A program made the translations under genes and the position numbers. Below are positions 1 through 7,214 of a stretch of DNA of 7,540 nt, one piece after another. Origin of the DNA: Actinomycetota bacterium (GTDB taxonomy: Bacteria > Actinomycetota > Actinomycetes > Nanopelagicales > Nanopelagicaceae); contig WLEM01000019.1 of NCBI GenBank assembly GCA_009704285.1, forward strand, positions 1-7,540, written 5' to 3'. Numbering within the stretch: the first letter of the stretch is position 1; every line of letters begins with the position of its first letter. A model generated the notes under the pieces. That model searched no databases. It had not been told where the DNA came from and saw nothing but the letters and a program-made list of their open reading frames with translations.

Positions 1-1176
1 AACCCCTAGTTCTCCACGTGGGGATTCAATCGCGGTGTACACCTGACCGGCTGGAACTCTAAAACCTTCGGTGACTAATTTGAAGTGATGAATCAATGCC
101 TCCATTGATTCGCCCATAATTTCTCTAATGTGATTTAGTGAGTTACCCATACCATCGGCACCAACAGATAATTGAGAGGGCCAAGCAATCTTTTTATCCG
201 CAACCATTACTGGTTGACCCTCCAATTTTTCTAACTTAGAAACACATTGTTCGATAATTCTTAAAGATTGCTCAAGCTCTTTCATTCTGATTAAAAAGCG
301 ACCGTAAACATCGCAGGTATCGGTTGTTGGGATATCAAATTCATAATCTTCATATCCGCAATAAGGTTGCGCCTTACGTAAATCCCAGGCTAATCCTGTT
401 GAACGAAGTACTGGACCGGTAATTCCTAGCGTTGTACAACCTGCTAGATCTAAGTAACCAACCCCTTGTGTGCGCTTGATCCAGATCGAATTACCAACCA
501 ATAATTTTTCATTGTCTTTAAAGTTGATTCTTAAATCTTTTACTGTTTCACGAATCTTTTTTAAAGCACCCTCTGGTAAATCTTGAGCCACTCCACCTGG
601 CCGGATATAGGCCATATTCATTCGCAATCCAGAGAGCATTTCAAAAATATCTAATACTTTCTCCCTCTCCCTAAATGCAAAGATCATTGGAGATAGTGCG
701 CCAAGTTCTAATGCGCCAGTTCCGAGCGCCACCATGTGAGATGAGATTCGGTTGAACTCCATCATCATTACTCGAATCACTGTTGCTCTTTCTGGCACAT
801 CATTTGTAATTCCTAATAGCTTCTCAACTCCTAGGCAATACGCAGTTTCATTAAATATTGGAGAGAGATAATCCATTCTGGTTACAAAAGTTACGCCTTG
901 GGTCCAGTTTCTAAATTCAGTATTTTTCTCAATGCCAGTATGCAAATATCCAATTCCACATCTAGTTTCAGTTACTGTCTCGCCCTCTAATTCCAGAATT
1001 AAGCGCAGAACACCATGCGTTGACGGGTGCTGAGGTCCCATGTTTAAAACTACGCGTTCTTCTTTGGTCGCACCTATTTCAGTGACTAATGCATCCCAAT
1101 CTCCACCAGTAACTGAGTAAACCCGTCCTTCGGTTGTTTCCTGCGAGGATGCGTATGGATCGGTATATGTTGTCAT
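1..1176 (-). CDS. nuoD: NADH-quinone oxidoreductase subunit D (complex I 49 kDa subunit), 3'-partial
   Basis: NuoD is a peripheral-arm subunit of complex I that, with NuoB, forms the quinone-reduction chamber on the cytoplasmic side of the membrane. My translation gives 392 codons open to the left edge; family members are about 440 residues, so roughly the last 45 are missing. Visible signatures are [13 protein letters not shown] (residues 46-58), GYLHTGIEK (76-84), TRMDYLSP (99-106), [11 protein letters not shown] (137-147) and RPGGVAQD (192-199). His54 and Tyr103 align with the quinone-headgroup ligands His38 and Tyr87 of the Thermus homologue, with the same 49-residue spacing. The ATG at 1176-1174 overlaps the nuoC stop as ATGA, and a GGAG ribosome-binding site (1183-1186) lies 6 nt upstream inside nuoC, which fixes the start and suggests translational coupling. 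The remainder of the nuo operon presumably continues beyond position 1. Confidence 0.97.
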   Translation of the reverse strand, partial: MTTYTDPYASSQETTEGRVYSVTGGDWDALVTEIGATKEERVVLNMGPQHPSTHGVLRLILELEGETVTETRCGIGYLHTGIEKNTEFRNWTQGVTFVTRMDYLSPIFNETAYCLGVEKLLGITNDVPERATVIRVMMMEFNRISSHMVALGTGALELGALSPMIFAFREREKVLDIFEMLSGLRMNMAYIRPGGVAQDLPEGALKKIRETVKDLRINFKDNEKLLVGNSIWIKRTQGVGYLDLAGCTTLGITGPVLRSTGLAWDLRKAQPYCGYEDYEFDIPTTDTCDVYGRFLIRMKELEQSLRIIEQCVSKLEKLEGQPVMVADKKIAWPSQLSVGADGMGNSLNHIREIMGESMEALIHHFKLVTEGFRVPAGQVYTAIESPRGELGV

Positions 1177-1802
1177 GAATAACTCCGACGTTGCGATGGA
1201 GCCGGGACAGTTGCACCTTTATATTCAATCTCAATTCCACCCAACGGATAATCTTTTCGTTGCGGAAATCCTGACCAATCATCTGGCATTAAAATACGTG
1301 TTAGTCCAGGATGATTATCAAAAATAATTCCAAACATGTCATAAGTTTCTCGCTCATGCCAATTTGTGCCTGCCCAAATTTCAACTAATGAAGGAATATG
1401 AGGATCTTTTTCCGAGACACAAACTTCTAATCTGATTCGTTGATTTCTGGTAATTGATAGCAATGAATAAATTGCATGTAACTCTCGATTTGTTTCTTCT
1501 GGATAGTGCACACCATTTACACCAACACACATTTCAAATCTAAGTTGATCCCGTAATATTTTGGCTACATCTAGCAAACGACTTGATTTAATAAATAATG
1601 TTAACTCCCCGCGGTCTACGACAACTTTCTCAATCGCATCGCTAAAGAGTGGATAAGCACGCTCTAAATCATCAGCTACCTGATCAAAATAACCACCAAA
1701 TGGTCGCTCAGTTGAGCCAATTGTGGTTTGGGTTTTAACTAACCCACCAAAACCAGAGGTGTCTCCACTTCCTTGGCTACCAAACATTCCGTTCTTGCTC
1801 AT
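1173..1802 (-). CDS. nuoC: NADH-quinone oxidoreductase subunit C (complex I 30 kDa subunit)
   Basis: NuoC is the 30 kDa structural subunit of the peripheral arm of complex I; it binds NuoB and NuoD and carries no cofactor. The 209-residue protein has a variable Gly/Ser-rich N-terminus (about residues 1-25). The 30 kDa fold follows, and the family signature sits at about residues 149-189, including [16 protein letters not shown] and [11 protein letters not shown]. The C-terminus APSQRRSYS resembles the tail of actinobacterial NuoC. NuoC and NuoD are separate genes here, not fused as in Escherichia coli. The ATG at 1802-1800 overlaps the nuoB stop (ATGA), with an AAAGGG ribosome-binding-site-like run 9 nt upstream. 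Its own stop overlaps the nuoD start in the same way. Identity is secure from motif and operon position. Confidence 0.97.
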   Translation of the reverse strand: MSKNGMFGSQGSGDTSGFGGLVKTQTTIGSTERPFGGYFDQVADDLERAYPLFSDAIEKVVVDRGELTLFIKSSRLLDVAKILRDQLRFEMCVGVNGVHYPEETNRELHAIYSLLSITRNQRIRLEVCVSEKDPHIPSLVEIWAGTNWHERETYDMFGIIFDNHPGLTRILMPDDWSGFPQRKDYPLGGIEIEYKGATVPAPSQRRSYS

Positions 1803-2353
1803 GCTAATAAACCCTTTAGTTGATGGGTAGGTTTTGCAGCTAACGCAGCAGCTTCTACCTCTTTGATGATTTTTTCTCTGTTTGGACCAAGTTTTTCATT
1901 TCCAATTTGCTCATGTAACTTCAAGATTGCATCCATCAACATTTCAGGTCTTGGTGGGCACCCAGGTAGGTAGATATCTACTGGAATTATGTGATCGACT
2001 CCCTGCACAATCGCATAGTTATTAAACATGCCACCTGATGAAGCACATGCGCCCATTGCAATCGTCCACTTAGGAGCTGCCATTTGATCATAAATCTGTC
2101 GAACCACTGGCGCCATTTTGTTACTTACTCGGCCAGCGACAATCATTAAATCTGCCTGGCGAGGAGAGGCTCTAAAAACTTCCATTCCAAATCTAGCTAA
2201 GTCATATCTGCCAGCACCTGCGGCCATCATTTCAATTGCGCAGCAAGCCAATCCAAATGTTGCCGGCCACAATGAGTTTTTGCGCATATAACCTGCAAGC
2301 TTTTCAACTGTTGTTAATAAAAACCCGCTCGGTAACTTCTCCTCTAAACCCAT
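1799..2353 (-). CDS. nuoB: NADH-quinone oxidoreductase subunit B (complex I PSST subunit, N2 cluster)
   Basis: NuoB holds the terminal 4Fe-4S cluster N2, which passes electrons to quinone at the NuoB/NuoD interface. The four expected cysteine ligands are present: tandem Cys37-Cys38 in [11 protein letters not shown], Cys103 in [12 protein letters not shown] and Cys132 in [10 protein letters not shown]. The conserved stretches [13 protein letters not shown] ([20 protein letters not shown]) and PKWTIAMG also match. I start the gene at the ATG at 2353 ([10 protein letters not shown]), giving 184 residues, because actinobacterial homologues begin with this sequence. A longer in-frame reading from 2386 adds 11 residues that lie inside the end of nuoA and look unlike the family. 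With this start, nuoA stops 2 nt upstream (TAA TC ATG), and a weak GGGA sits 6 nt before the ATG. The Ala/Lys-rich tail after about residue 153 is variable in the family. Confidence 0.97.
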   Translation of the reverse strand: MGLEEKLPSGFLLTTVEKLAGYMRKNSLWPATFGLACCAIEMMAAGAGRYDLARFGMEVFRASPRQADLMIVAGRVSNKMAPVVRQIYDQMAAPKWTIAMGACASSGGMFNNYAIVQGVDHIIPVDIYLPGCPPRPEMLMDAILKLHEQIGNEKLGPNREKIIKEVEAAALAAKPTHQLKGLLA

Positions 2354-2355
2354 GA

Positions 2356-2727
2356 TTAATCCCATTCCAATCCACCGCGGCGCCAAACATAGGCGTAAGC
2401 AACAAATACAGTGCCAATAAATAATCCCATTTCAACTAATCCAAATAATCCAAGTTCATCAAATGCAACTGCCCATGGATACAAGAAAACAATTTCGATG
2501 TCAAAAACAATAAAAAGCATTGCAGTTAAGAAATATTTAATTGGAAATCTTCCGCCACCAGCTGCTTGTGGCGATGGTTGAATGCCGCACTCATATGCAT
2601 CTGACTTGGCGCGGTTATACCGTTTTGGGCCAGTTAGAGCCGCGGCAGCAACTGAAAAAATTGCAAAACCAAAGCCAATTGCCCCAATCGCCAGGATCGG
2701 CACATATGGATTAAATGAGAGATTCAT
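2356..2727 (-). CDS. nuoA: NADH-quinone oxidoreductase subunit A (complex I membrane subunit ND3 type)
   Basis: NuoA is a small membrane subunit of complex I next to the quinone entry site. The 123-residue protein has three hydrophobic segments (about residues 8-31, 63-84 and 93-115), as expected for the ND3 family. Diagnostic motifs are YECG (45-48) in the flexible loop, [19 protein letters not shown] (60-78) and FLYPWA (81-86). The conserved acidic residues Asp76 and Glu78 are in the second helix. The end [11 protein letters not shown] is typical of actinobacteria. It is the first nuo gene. The ATG at 2727 is the only sensible start, because an in-frame TGA lies 24 nt upstream and no other start codon intervenes. 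No Shine-Dalgarno sequence is visible, but a possible -10 box lies 8 nt upstream, so the message may be leaderless from a local promoter. Alternatively it may be read through from menG, 41 bp away. Confidence 0.96.
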   Translation of the reverse strand: MNLSFNPYVPILAIGAIGFGFAIFSVAAAALTGPKRYNRAKSDAYECGIQPSPQAAGGGRFPIKYFLTAMLFIVFDIEIVFLYPWAVAFDELGLFGLVEMGLFIGTVFVAYAYVWRRGGLEWD

Positions 2728-2735
2728 ACGGTCAA

Positions 2736-2741
2736 ATCTTA
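2736..2741 (-). promoter_or_regulatory. candidate -10 element for a leaderless nuo transcript
   Basis: On the minus strand TAAGAT (TAnnnT type) ends 8 nt before the nuoA ATG, which would put the transcription start at or within about a base or two of the start codon. nuoA has no visible Shine-Dalgarno sequence, and leaderless messages are common in actinobacteria. No good -35 hexamer stands 16-18 nt further upstream, so this is a suggestion only. Confidence 0.35.
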
Positions 2742-2754
2742 TGGTTTGTCAGCG

Positions 2755-2768
2755 GTGGCTTTTGCCAC
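2755..2768. repeat. short perfect inverted repeat directly after menG stop
   Basis: GTGGC-TTTT-GCCAC forms a 5-bp perfect stem with a 4-nt loop, sitting immediately next to the menG stop codon in the 41-bp gap before nuoA. On the menG/nuo strand the loop reads AAAA and no T-tract follows, so it is not a convincing intrinsic terminator. It could act as a weak 3' stabilising or processing hairpin between menG and nuoA messages, or be chance. Confidence 0.35.
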
Positions 2769-3461
2769 TTACGCCTTGTACCCAATGTGAACTGCGACAA
2801 TTCCGAAGGTTAGGTCCTGCCAAGCCACAGAGTCCCACCCATTTTTTTGCAATATCAGGGCTAGCCCTGCCTGATCTGGCCAGGCTCGGATCGATTCTGC
2901 AAGATAGATATAAGCCTGTGGATTTTTACTTATCTTTCGAGCTATTGCAGGAAGTGCCTTCATTAAATAATTTAAGTAAACAATTTTAAATATGTTATTA
3001 ACAGGATGGGAGAACTCGGCAATAACAATTTTGCCACCTGATTTAGTAACTCGCAGTGCCTCTTTTAAAGCCAAAGATGTGTCGCTGGTATTTCGTAAAC
3101 CAAATGAAATTGTAGTGACATCAAATTCATTGTCGCCAAATGGCAGCTTAAGTGCATCTCCTTGGACAAACTTAATATCTTTGTGTTGCTTTCTGCCTTG
3201 CGCCAACATTCCTTCTGAAAAATCTAATGCGGTAACTTGCGCACCTTTATCAACTAGTGGCCGAGCTGAAGAACCTGTTCCGGCGGCAATATCTAGAATC
3301 TGCATTCCTGACTTTGGAGCGATGATTGTCGTCACACTCTTACGCCATGCTTTGGTTCGCCCCAGGCTTAGTAGGTCATTTAATAAGTCATATCGACTGG
3401 CTACGCCATCAAACATCTTTGAAACATCATCTGGATCTTTATTCAAATTTGCACGGACCAC
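2769..3461 (-). CDS. menG: demethylmenaquinone methyltransferase (UbiE/MenG family)
   Basis: MenG is an S-adenosylmethionine-dependent methyltransferase that carries out the last step of menaquinone synthesis, methylating the ring of demethylmenaquinone. Signatures are YDLLNDLLSLGRTKAW (residues 24-39), SAM-binding motif I ILDIAAGTGS (55-64), acidic Asp80 at the end of strand 2, GDALKLPF (101-108), ISFGLRN (118-124) and RVTKSGGKIVIAEFS (137-151). The C-terminal YLAESIRAWPDQ is typical of actinobacterial members. I choose the GTG at 3461 (230 residues, MVRANLNKDP...), because this aligns with the mycobacterial N-terminus and has GGAG (3471-3474) 9 nt upstream. A TTG at 3476 would add five residues but has no ribosome-binding site. 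In an actinobacterium that uses menaquinone, MenG is a better name than UbiE. It is co-oriented with nuoA 41 bp downstream. Confidence 0.95.
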   Translation of the reverse strand: MVRANLNKDPDDVSKMFDGVASRYDLLNDLLSLGRTKAWRKSVTTIIAPKSGMQILDIAAGTGSSARPLVDKGAQVTALDFSEGMLAQGRKQHKDIKFVQGDALKLPFGDNEFDVTTISFGLRNTSDTSLALKEALRVTKSGGKIVIAEFSHPVNNIFKIVYLNYLMKALPAIARKISKNPQAYIYLAESIRAWPDQAGLALILQKNGWDSVAWQDLTFGIVAVHIGYKA

Positions 3462-3470
3462 ACCCCCATT

Positions 3471-3474
3471 CTCC
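3471..3474 (-). promoter_or_regulatory. ribosome-binding site that decides the menG start
   Basis: GGAG on the minus strand lies 9 nt before the GTG codon at 3461 and inside the alternative TTG-initiated reading, which supports the GTG as the true start. It is half of a perfect 10-nt palindrome, CTCCTTGGAG (3471-3480). Confidence 0.6.
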
Positions 3475-3502
3475 AAGGAGTAGGCTTTACAGACAAATCC
3501 GG

Positions 3503-3533
3503 TAAATAGATGGGCGTAAATTATTAATGTCAG
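3503..3533 (-). promoter_or_regulatory. candidate promoter for menG (and possibly nuo)
   Basis: On the minus strand CTGACA (3528-3533, one mismatch from TTGACA) is followed by TCTATT (3505-3510) after 17 nt, or TATTTA (3503-3508) after 19 nt. The -35 would overlap the menF start codon on the other strand. This is the only non-coding space upstream of menG, so a promoter is expected near here, but the -10 is poor and the assignment is weak. Confidence 0.3.
3517..3522 (+). promoter_or_regulatory. possible -10 element for menF
   Basis: TAAATT lies 4 nt before the menF ATG, which has no Shine-Dalgarno sequence; the nearest G-run (GGG, 3512-3514) is 12 nt away. A leaderless menF transcript would fit the 65-bp divergent gap, but the spacing is shorter than usual for a start at the A of the ATG and no matching -35 is seen. 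Confidence 0.2.
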
Positions 3534-4756
3534 TTTTAATCACTACTGAAATCTTGGGAGAGAACTCAGTACTAACCTCAGTCGAAAGCCAGTTAGATTT
3601 ATCTGCTGCTTGGATTCGAAGTGGTGATGGGTTGGTTGGATTTGGCGAGTATAAGAAAGTGCAAATTTCTGGAGCGGATCGTTTTAAGCAAGCACGTACC
3701 TGGTGGAATCAACAATTATCTGAATTTAAGATTCAAAACAATGTTCATGGCAGCGGCACTGGTCCAATACTTTTCACCTCTTTTTCCTTTGATCCACAAC
3801 AAAGTTCAGTGCTGGTAATACCAGAGATTATCTTGGCAAAGAAAGGCAATAAATCCTGGGTTACATGGATTGGTGATACTAGACAACCTGATTTTTCAAA
3901 ACTTCATAGCACAGCGCCAAGCGGTGAAATCTCATGGGATGGTGGATCAATTCCTGAAGACAAGTGGCGCGAACAAGTTAGTTATGCGATTAAATCAATA
4001 AAAGAGGGAAGGTTAGAAAAAGTAGTTCTAGCTAGGGATCAGATTGCTCGTTCTAATCAACCAATCAATGCACGCAGTATTTTGCAACGATTAGAGATTG
4101 ATTACCCCTCTACATGGTTGTTTCTAGTTGATGGATTAATTGGTGCAACTCCTGAGCTACTAGTTAGATTGAGTAAATCGCTAGTTACCTCTCGAGTGTT
4201 AGCCGGCACAATACAAAAAACTGGCAATGAGGATAGAGATTTAGCGCTAGCTGCTTCATTAGCTAAGTCCTCTAAAGATTTAGAGGAACATGAGTATGCA
4301 GTCAAATCAGTTGCAGATGCCTTAGAACCATTTTGTTCTTCTACTAATGTTCCAGAGTCACCTTTTGTTCTTCATCTTTCAAATGTCATGCATCTTGCAA
4401 CTGATGTGACAGGTGTTCTAAATGACAGCGCAAAGCAAGCAGATACTTTCACTCTTATTGAGCAACTTCACCCAACAGCTGCGGTATGCGGCACGCCGAC
4501 CGATGTTGCAAAACAATTAATTAATGATCTTGAGAAAATGAATCGGGGGCGTTATGCAGCTCCAGTTGGTTGGATTGATGCAAATGGCGATGGTGAGATA
4601 GCTATTGCACTTCGCTGCGGCTTACTCCTTGAGGATAAAAAATCAATGAGAATCTTTGCTGGTTGTGGGATTGTTGCTGGTTCAGACCCAGAGACTGAGT
4701 TTGCAGAGAGTCAAGCTAAATTAATGCCAATGCGCACTGCGCTAGAAATGCTTTGA
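3527..4756 (+). CDS. menF: isochorismate synthase (menaquinone-specific)
   Basis: MenF isomerises chorismate to isochorismate, the committed step of the classical o-succinylbenzoate route. The 409-residue protein has a divergent N-terminal part and a C-terminal chorismate-utilising domain (about 143-405). Visible motifs are KVVLAR with the general-base candidate Lys165, GATPELLV with catalytic Glu210, SRVLAGT (223-228), SSKDLEEHEYAV (248-259), QLHPTAAVCGTP (313-324), NRGRYAAPVGWID (339-351) and AGCGIVAGSDPE (378-389). The metal-site region FAESQAKLM follows. The HPTAAVCGTP and GRYAAPVGW motifs favour isochorismate synthase over anthranilate or aminodeoxychorismate synthase. A siderophore-type EntC/DhbC role is possible by sequence alone, but menB, menC, menD and menG around it make MenF the natural call. 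It is the only plus-strand gene. It diverges from menG, and its last 46 bp overlap menD tail to tail. Confidence 0.94.
   Translation: MSVLITTEILGENSVLTSVESQLDLSAAWIRSGDGLVGFGEYKKVQISGADRFKQARTWWNQQLSEFKIQNNVHGSGTGPILFTSFSFDPQQSSVLVIPEIILAKKGNKSWVTWIGDTRQPDFSKLHSTAPSGEISWDGGSIPEDKWREQVSYAIKSIKEGRLEKVVLARDQIARSNQPINARSILQRLEIDYPSTWLFLVDGLIGATPELLVRLSKSLVTSRVLAGTIQKTGNEDRDLALAASLAKSSKDLEEHEYAVKSVADALEPFCSSTNVPESPFVLHLSNVMHLATDVTGVLNDSAKQADTFTLIEQLHPTAAVCGTPTDVAKQLINDLEKMNRGRYAAPVGWIDANGDGEIAIALRCGLLLEDKKSMRIFAGCGIVAGSDPETEFAESQAKLMPMRTALEML
4711..4756. other. 46-bp convergent coding overlap of menF and menD
   Basis: The menF stop (TGA, 4754-4756, plus) lies inside menD and the menD stop (TGA, 4711-4713, minus) lies inside menF. 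About 14 C-terminal residues of each protein are therefore encoded on opposite strands of the same DNA. There is no intergenic room for a terminator, and no clear hairpin with a T-tract was seen close by, so the two transcripts must overlap. Confidence 0.93.
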
Positions 4757-6273
4757 GAAATAGCTTTCAACTCTTTAGCGTTAACCTCTCGATCTGGAAC
4801 ATGAATTATCACAATCTCTAAACCATTAACTGCCTTATTCATCACTTTTTGTAGCTCTGTCGAACTACTTACTTTTACTACATTTACACCAAAACCAGCA
4901 CAGACTTTAACTAAATCTAAGTTATGCGGGGTACCAAACAACTGATCAAAATTCTCCACACCCGCTTGTGGCAAAGTAGAAAATATCCCACCACCGTTGT
5001 TATCAATAACATAAATGCGCACATTCTCATTAGCTGCATTGCTCAAAGCTGAAATATCATGCAGGAAGGTTAGGTCACCTAAAATTGCATAGGTTGTGTC
5101 AAACTCTTTTGCAACTCCAAAAATTGTTGAGATATTTCCATCAATGCCAGCCAAGCCACGATTTGCAAAAACCTCAAGGCCACCTCTGGGCTTACAAAAT
5201 GCCTCAACATCTCTAACTGGACGAGATGAGCCTACAAATAGAGCAGTTGAATCCGGCAATGACTTAGTAATTTCTGAAGTAACGAATTGCTCTGACCACT
5301 GTAAATTCTCAATCTTTTCAGCAGCTAAATCTGATGCTTTCTGCCAAATATTTAAATCGGTTTTCTGACTAACAACCTGAGCTGGCAAGGTTGAAAGCAG
5401 TAAGTTTCCCTCTCGATTACTATCTATATCTAAGGAGCGTGGATCAATCACAATCAAATTCTTTGCAAGTTTTATGAAGTTATTTGTACTTCTTGACAAT
5501 GTTGTTCTGCCAATTACAACTACATTTTCTGGTGCCAATTCCTTTGCAATCTCACTGTCGCTTAAAAATAATGCAGCATGGGCAATTGCCTGAGGAAAGG
5601 AGAGTGGGTCTTCGGCAATTACTGGCCAATTTAGTTTCTTTGCAAAATCCAACACCTGATCAACTCGGTATCCTGCGCGATCATGACCAATAACTAAAAC
5701 ACCAGTAGTTAGTTCAAGTTTGCCTTCGATTTGGTTTTCAAAACTTATTGGATTTATTTTTACCCCTGCAAGCCAATCATTTTTCTCAACACTAAGTAAT
5801 GGCTCATCAAATTGGATGTTTAGATGTACTGGCCCAGTGCTTAGCAGCGACTTGATTTCAATCTCTGATGAAAGGTCGTGGGTTTTGATTCCTGGAAAGA
5901 TATTGACTTGATTTGTTGTTTGGTTTGAGCCAGTTTTTCTCAACCTAGCCGGCCTATCAGCAGTGATTATCAACAATTTATTCGCGCTGTGCAAAGCTTC
6001 AATTGCGGCTGGATGAAAGTTGGCAGCTGCAGTTCCACTGGTGCAAATAACGGCAACATAGTTGTTACTAGCTTTTGATATTCCCAGCGCAAAAAAGGCA
6101 GCACCTCGTTCGTCAATCTTTACATGCAGGTCAATTATTTGTTTTTGAGCCGCCTCGCCCAGCGCGGTAAGTAAGGGTGCGTTACGAGACCCGGGCGAAA
6201 CAACAAAATCACTAACTCCTGCTTCAATTAATTGACGCAGAACTGCATGAGCCAACTTAGTTGCATTACTCAT
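4711..6273 (-). CDS. menD: SEPHCHC synthase (2-succinyl-5-enolpyruvyl-6-hydroxy-3-cyclohexene-1-carboxylate synthase)
   Basis: MenD is a thiamine-diphosphate enzyme that decarboxylates 2-oxoglutarate and adds the resulting unit to isochorismate, the MenF product. The three-domain layout is clear. The PYR domain has SPGSRNAPL (26-34), catalytic Glu55 in DERGAAFFALG, TSGTAAANFHPA (78-89), ADRPAR (105-110) and GSNQTTNQ (115-122, Gln118 at the substrate-site position). The central domain spans roughly 185-335. The PP domain has SSRPVRDVE (349-357), NRGLAGIDGNIST (371-383), the metal-binding GDLTF (399-403) and DNNGGGIF (424-431), and LFGTPHNLD (445-453). At 520 residues it is somewhat shorter than the usual roughly 550. 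The ATG at 6273 overlaps the menC stop (ATGA) and has GAGG (6281-6284) 7 nt upstream, so the start is firm. Its 3' end overlaps menF on the opposite strand. Confidence 0.97.
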   Translation of the reverse strand: MSNATKLAHAVLRQLIEAGVSDFVVSPGSRNAPLLTALGEAAQKQIIDLHVKIDERGAAFFALGISKASNNYVAVICTSGTAAANFHPAAIEALHSANKLLIITADRPARLRKTGSNQTTNQVNIFPGIKTHDLSSEIEIKSLLSTGPVHLNIQFDEPLLSVEKNDWLAGVKINPISFENQIEGKLELTTGVLVIGHDRAGYRVDQVLDFAKKLNWPVIAEDPLSFPQAIAHAALFLSDSEIAKELAPENVVVIGRTTLSRSTNNFIKLAKNLIVIDPRSLDIDSNREGNLLLSTLPAQVVSQKTDLNIWQKASDLAAEKIENLQWSEQFVTSEITKSLPDSTALFVGSSRPVRDVEAFCKPRGGLEVFANRGLAGIDGNISTIFGVAKEFDTTYAILGDLTFLHDISALSNAANENVRIYVIDNNGGGIFSTLPQAGVENFDQLFGTPHNLDLVKVCAGFGVNVVKVSSSTELQKVMNKAVNGLEIVIIHVPDREVNAKELKAISQSISSAVRIGINLA

Positions 6274-7211
6274 TGTGAAACCTCGGCATATATCTCATTA
6301 ACTCTATCTTGCCACCAACTCTGTCTTGCTGGCACGGCTTGGAACTCTTCAATTAAATCAGGAACTATTTTTCGGTTTTTGATGTACCCATTCTCTGCTA
6401 CCAGTGGTTTGCTCGTCACATCTGCTTCAAGTAGTGCAACAGTTGCTAAACCACACGGGCCATAAAGATTTGGAATCGAAGCCGCCAGTGATAAACCATG
6501 AGATATCCCGACACTACTATCTAAAGCGCTAGAAATTACAACAGGTAGTTGGACTTTTTCAATTACCTCAAGAGCTGATGAAAAACCACCAGTTGGTGCC
6601 CACTTAATAATTGCCACATCTGCAACTTCTCTCAATTTTGTTAAGTCAGAACCAAGGTATTTTCTAATTGATTCATCAACTGCAATTGGTATTTTTACCG
6701 TTTGGCGCAATGATTTAAGGTCAGCAATATCAAGGCATGGTTGCTCAACATAATCAATCTGTTCTGGAAACTCTTGTAGATAATTTCTCAAATTGGCAAT
6801 TGCTTCTTCTAGATTCCAGCCACCATTTACGTCTAACCGGAATTTTGCGCCCGGTATATGCCGCAGAACTTCTTGGAGCAAAAGATGATCATTTACAAAA
6901 TCATTTACCTTTACCTTGATTGTCGTGCAACCATTAAAGCTAGCCAACAGTGTTGAAACTTGATCAACTTTTATAGTTGGCAATGTCGCATTTACTGCTA
7001 TCTCATCACGAACCGGCTTTGGCGCAGGTTTTGTAGCAGCTTCCAGCGCAGCCTTAAGCCAGGTCGCTGATTCCTTATTGTTGTACTCAATAAAAGGTGA
7101 GAACTCACTCCAACCTTCAGGACCTTCAAATAATGCAATTTCACGATTTTTTATTTGTCGAAAATTAAATTTAACTGGGATTGAAACTACTTTGAGTTGA
7201 AACGGAAACAT
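6270..7211 (-). CDS. menC: o-succinylbenzoate synthase (enolase superfamily)
   Basis: MenC dehydrates SHCHC to o-succinylbenzoate, downstream of MenD and the MenH step. The 313-residue protein shows the enolase-superfamily order. A capping domain (about 1-75, with GWSEFSPFIEY at 33-43) precedes a barrel carrying the catalytic KxK pair Lys99/Lys101 (TIKVKV). Metal ligands are Asp127 (RLDVNGGW), Glu156 (DYVEQPC) and Asp179 (IAVDES), and the opposite-face Lys203 lies in IIKWAP. The VDESIR and WAPTGG elements and the short length are typical of the actinobacterial branch. Related racemases or muconate-cycloisomerase-like enzymes share the catalytic residues, but the position between menB and menD settles the role. 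The ATG at 7211 follows the menB stop after only 3 nt (TAA TTA ATG) in the same frame. No ribosome-binding site is visible, so translation is probably coupled to menB. Confidence 0.95.
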   Translation of the reverse strand: MFPFQLKVVSIPVKFNFRQIKNREIALFEGPEGWSEFSPFIEYNNKESATWLKAALEAATKPAPKPVRDEIAVNATLPTIKVDQVSTLLASFNGCTTIKVKVNDFVNDHLLLQEVLRHIPGAKFRLDVNGGWNLEEAIANLRNYLQEFPEQIDYVEQPCLDIADLKSLRQTVKIPIAVDESIRKYLGSDLTKLREVADVAIIKWAPTGGFSSALEVIEKVQLPVVISSALDSSVGISHGLSLAASIPNLYGPCGLATVALLEADVTSKPLVAENGYIKNRKIVPDLIEEFQAVPARQSWWQDRVNEIYAEVSQ

Positions 7212-7214
7212 TAA

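Noticed and set aside
1079..1282. 67-codon minus-strand frame across the nuoC/nuoD junction
   Set aside because: It lies in a different frame over conserved nuoC and nuoD sequence, so it is a shadow; the true nuoD frame is open to the window edge.
2354..2386. Longer nuoB start at 2386 ([11 protein letters not shown]...)
   Set aside because: These 11 extra residues overlap the conserved end of nuoA in another frame and do not resemble NuoB N-termini; MGLEEKLP at 2353 does.
2755..2768. Intrinsic terminator after menG
   Set aside because: The stem is only 5 bp and there is no T-tract on either strand; it is kept only as a short inverted repeat.
2582..2989. 135-codon plus-strand open frame spanning the nuoA/menG junction
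   Set aside because: It is antisense to the ends of two secure genes, crosses the intergenic hairpin, and shows no family resemblance or start signal.
2992..3483. 163-codon plus-strand open frame opposite menG
   Set aside because: It is fully antisense to a well-conserved methyltransferase, has no recognisable domain or ribosome-binding site, and reads as a shadow of the menG codons.
3527..4756. Siderophore-type isochorismate synthase (EntC/DhbC) or a salicylate synthase instead of MenF
   Set aside because: Sequence alone cannot fully exclude it, but no siderophore gene is nearby, while menB, menC, menD and menG flank it.
4711..4756. Frameshift or truncation of menD or menF causing the overlap
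   Set aside because: Both proteins keep their C-terminal family features and near-normal lengths, so the overlap looks genuine rather than the result of a broken gene.
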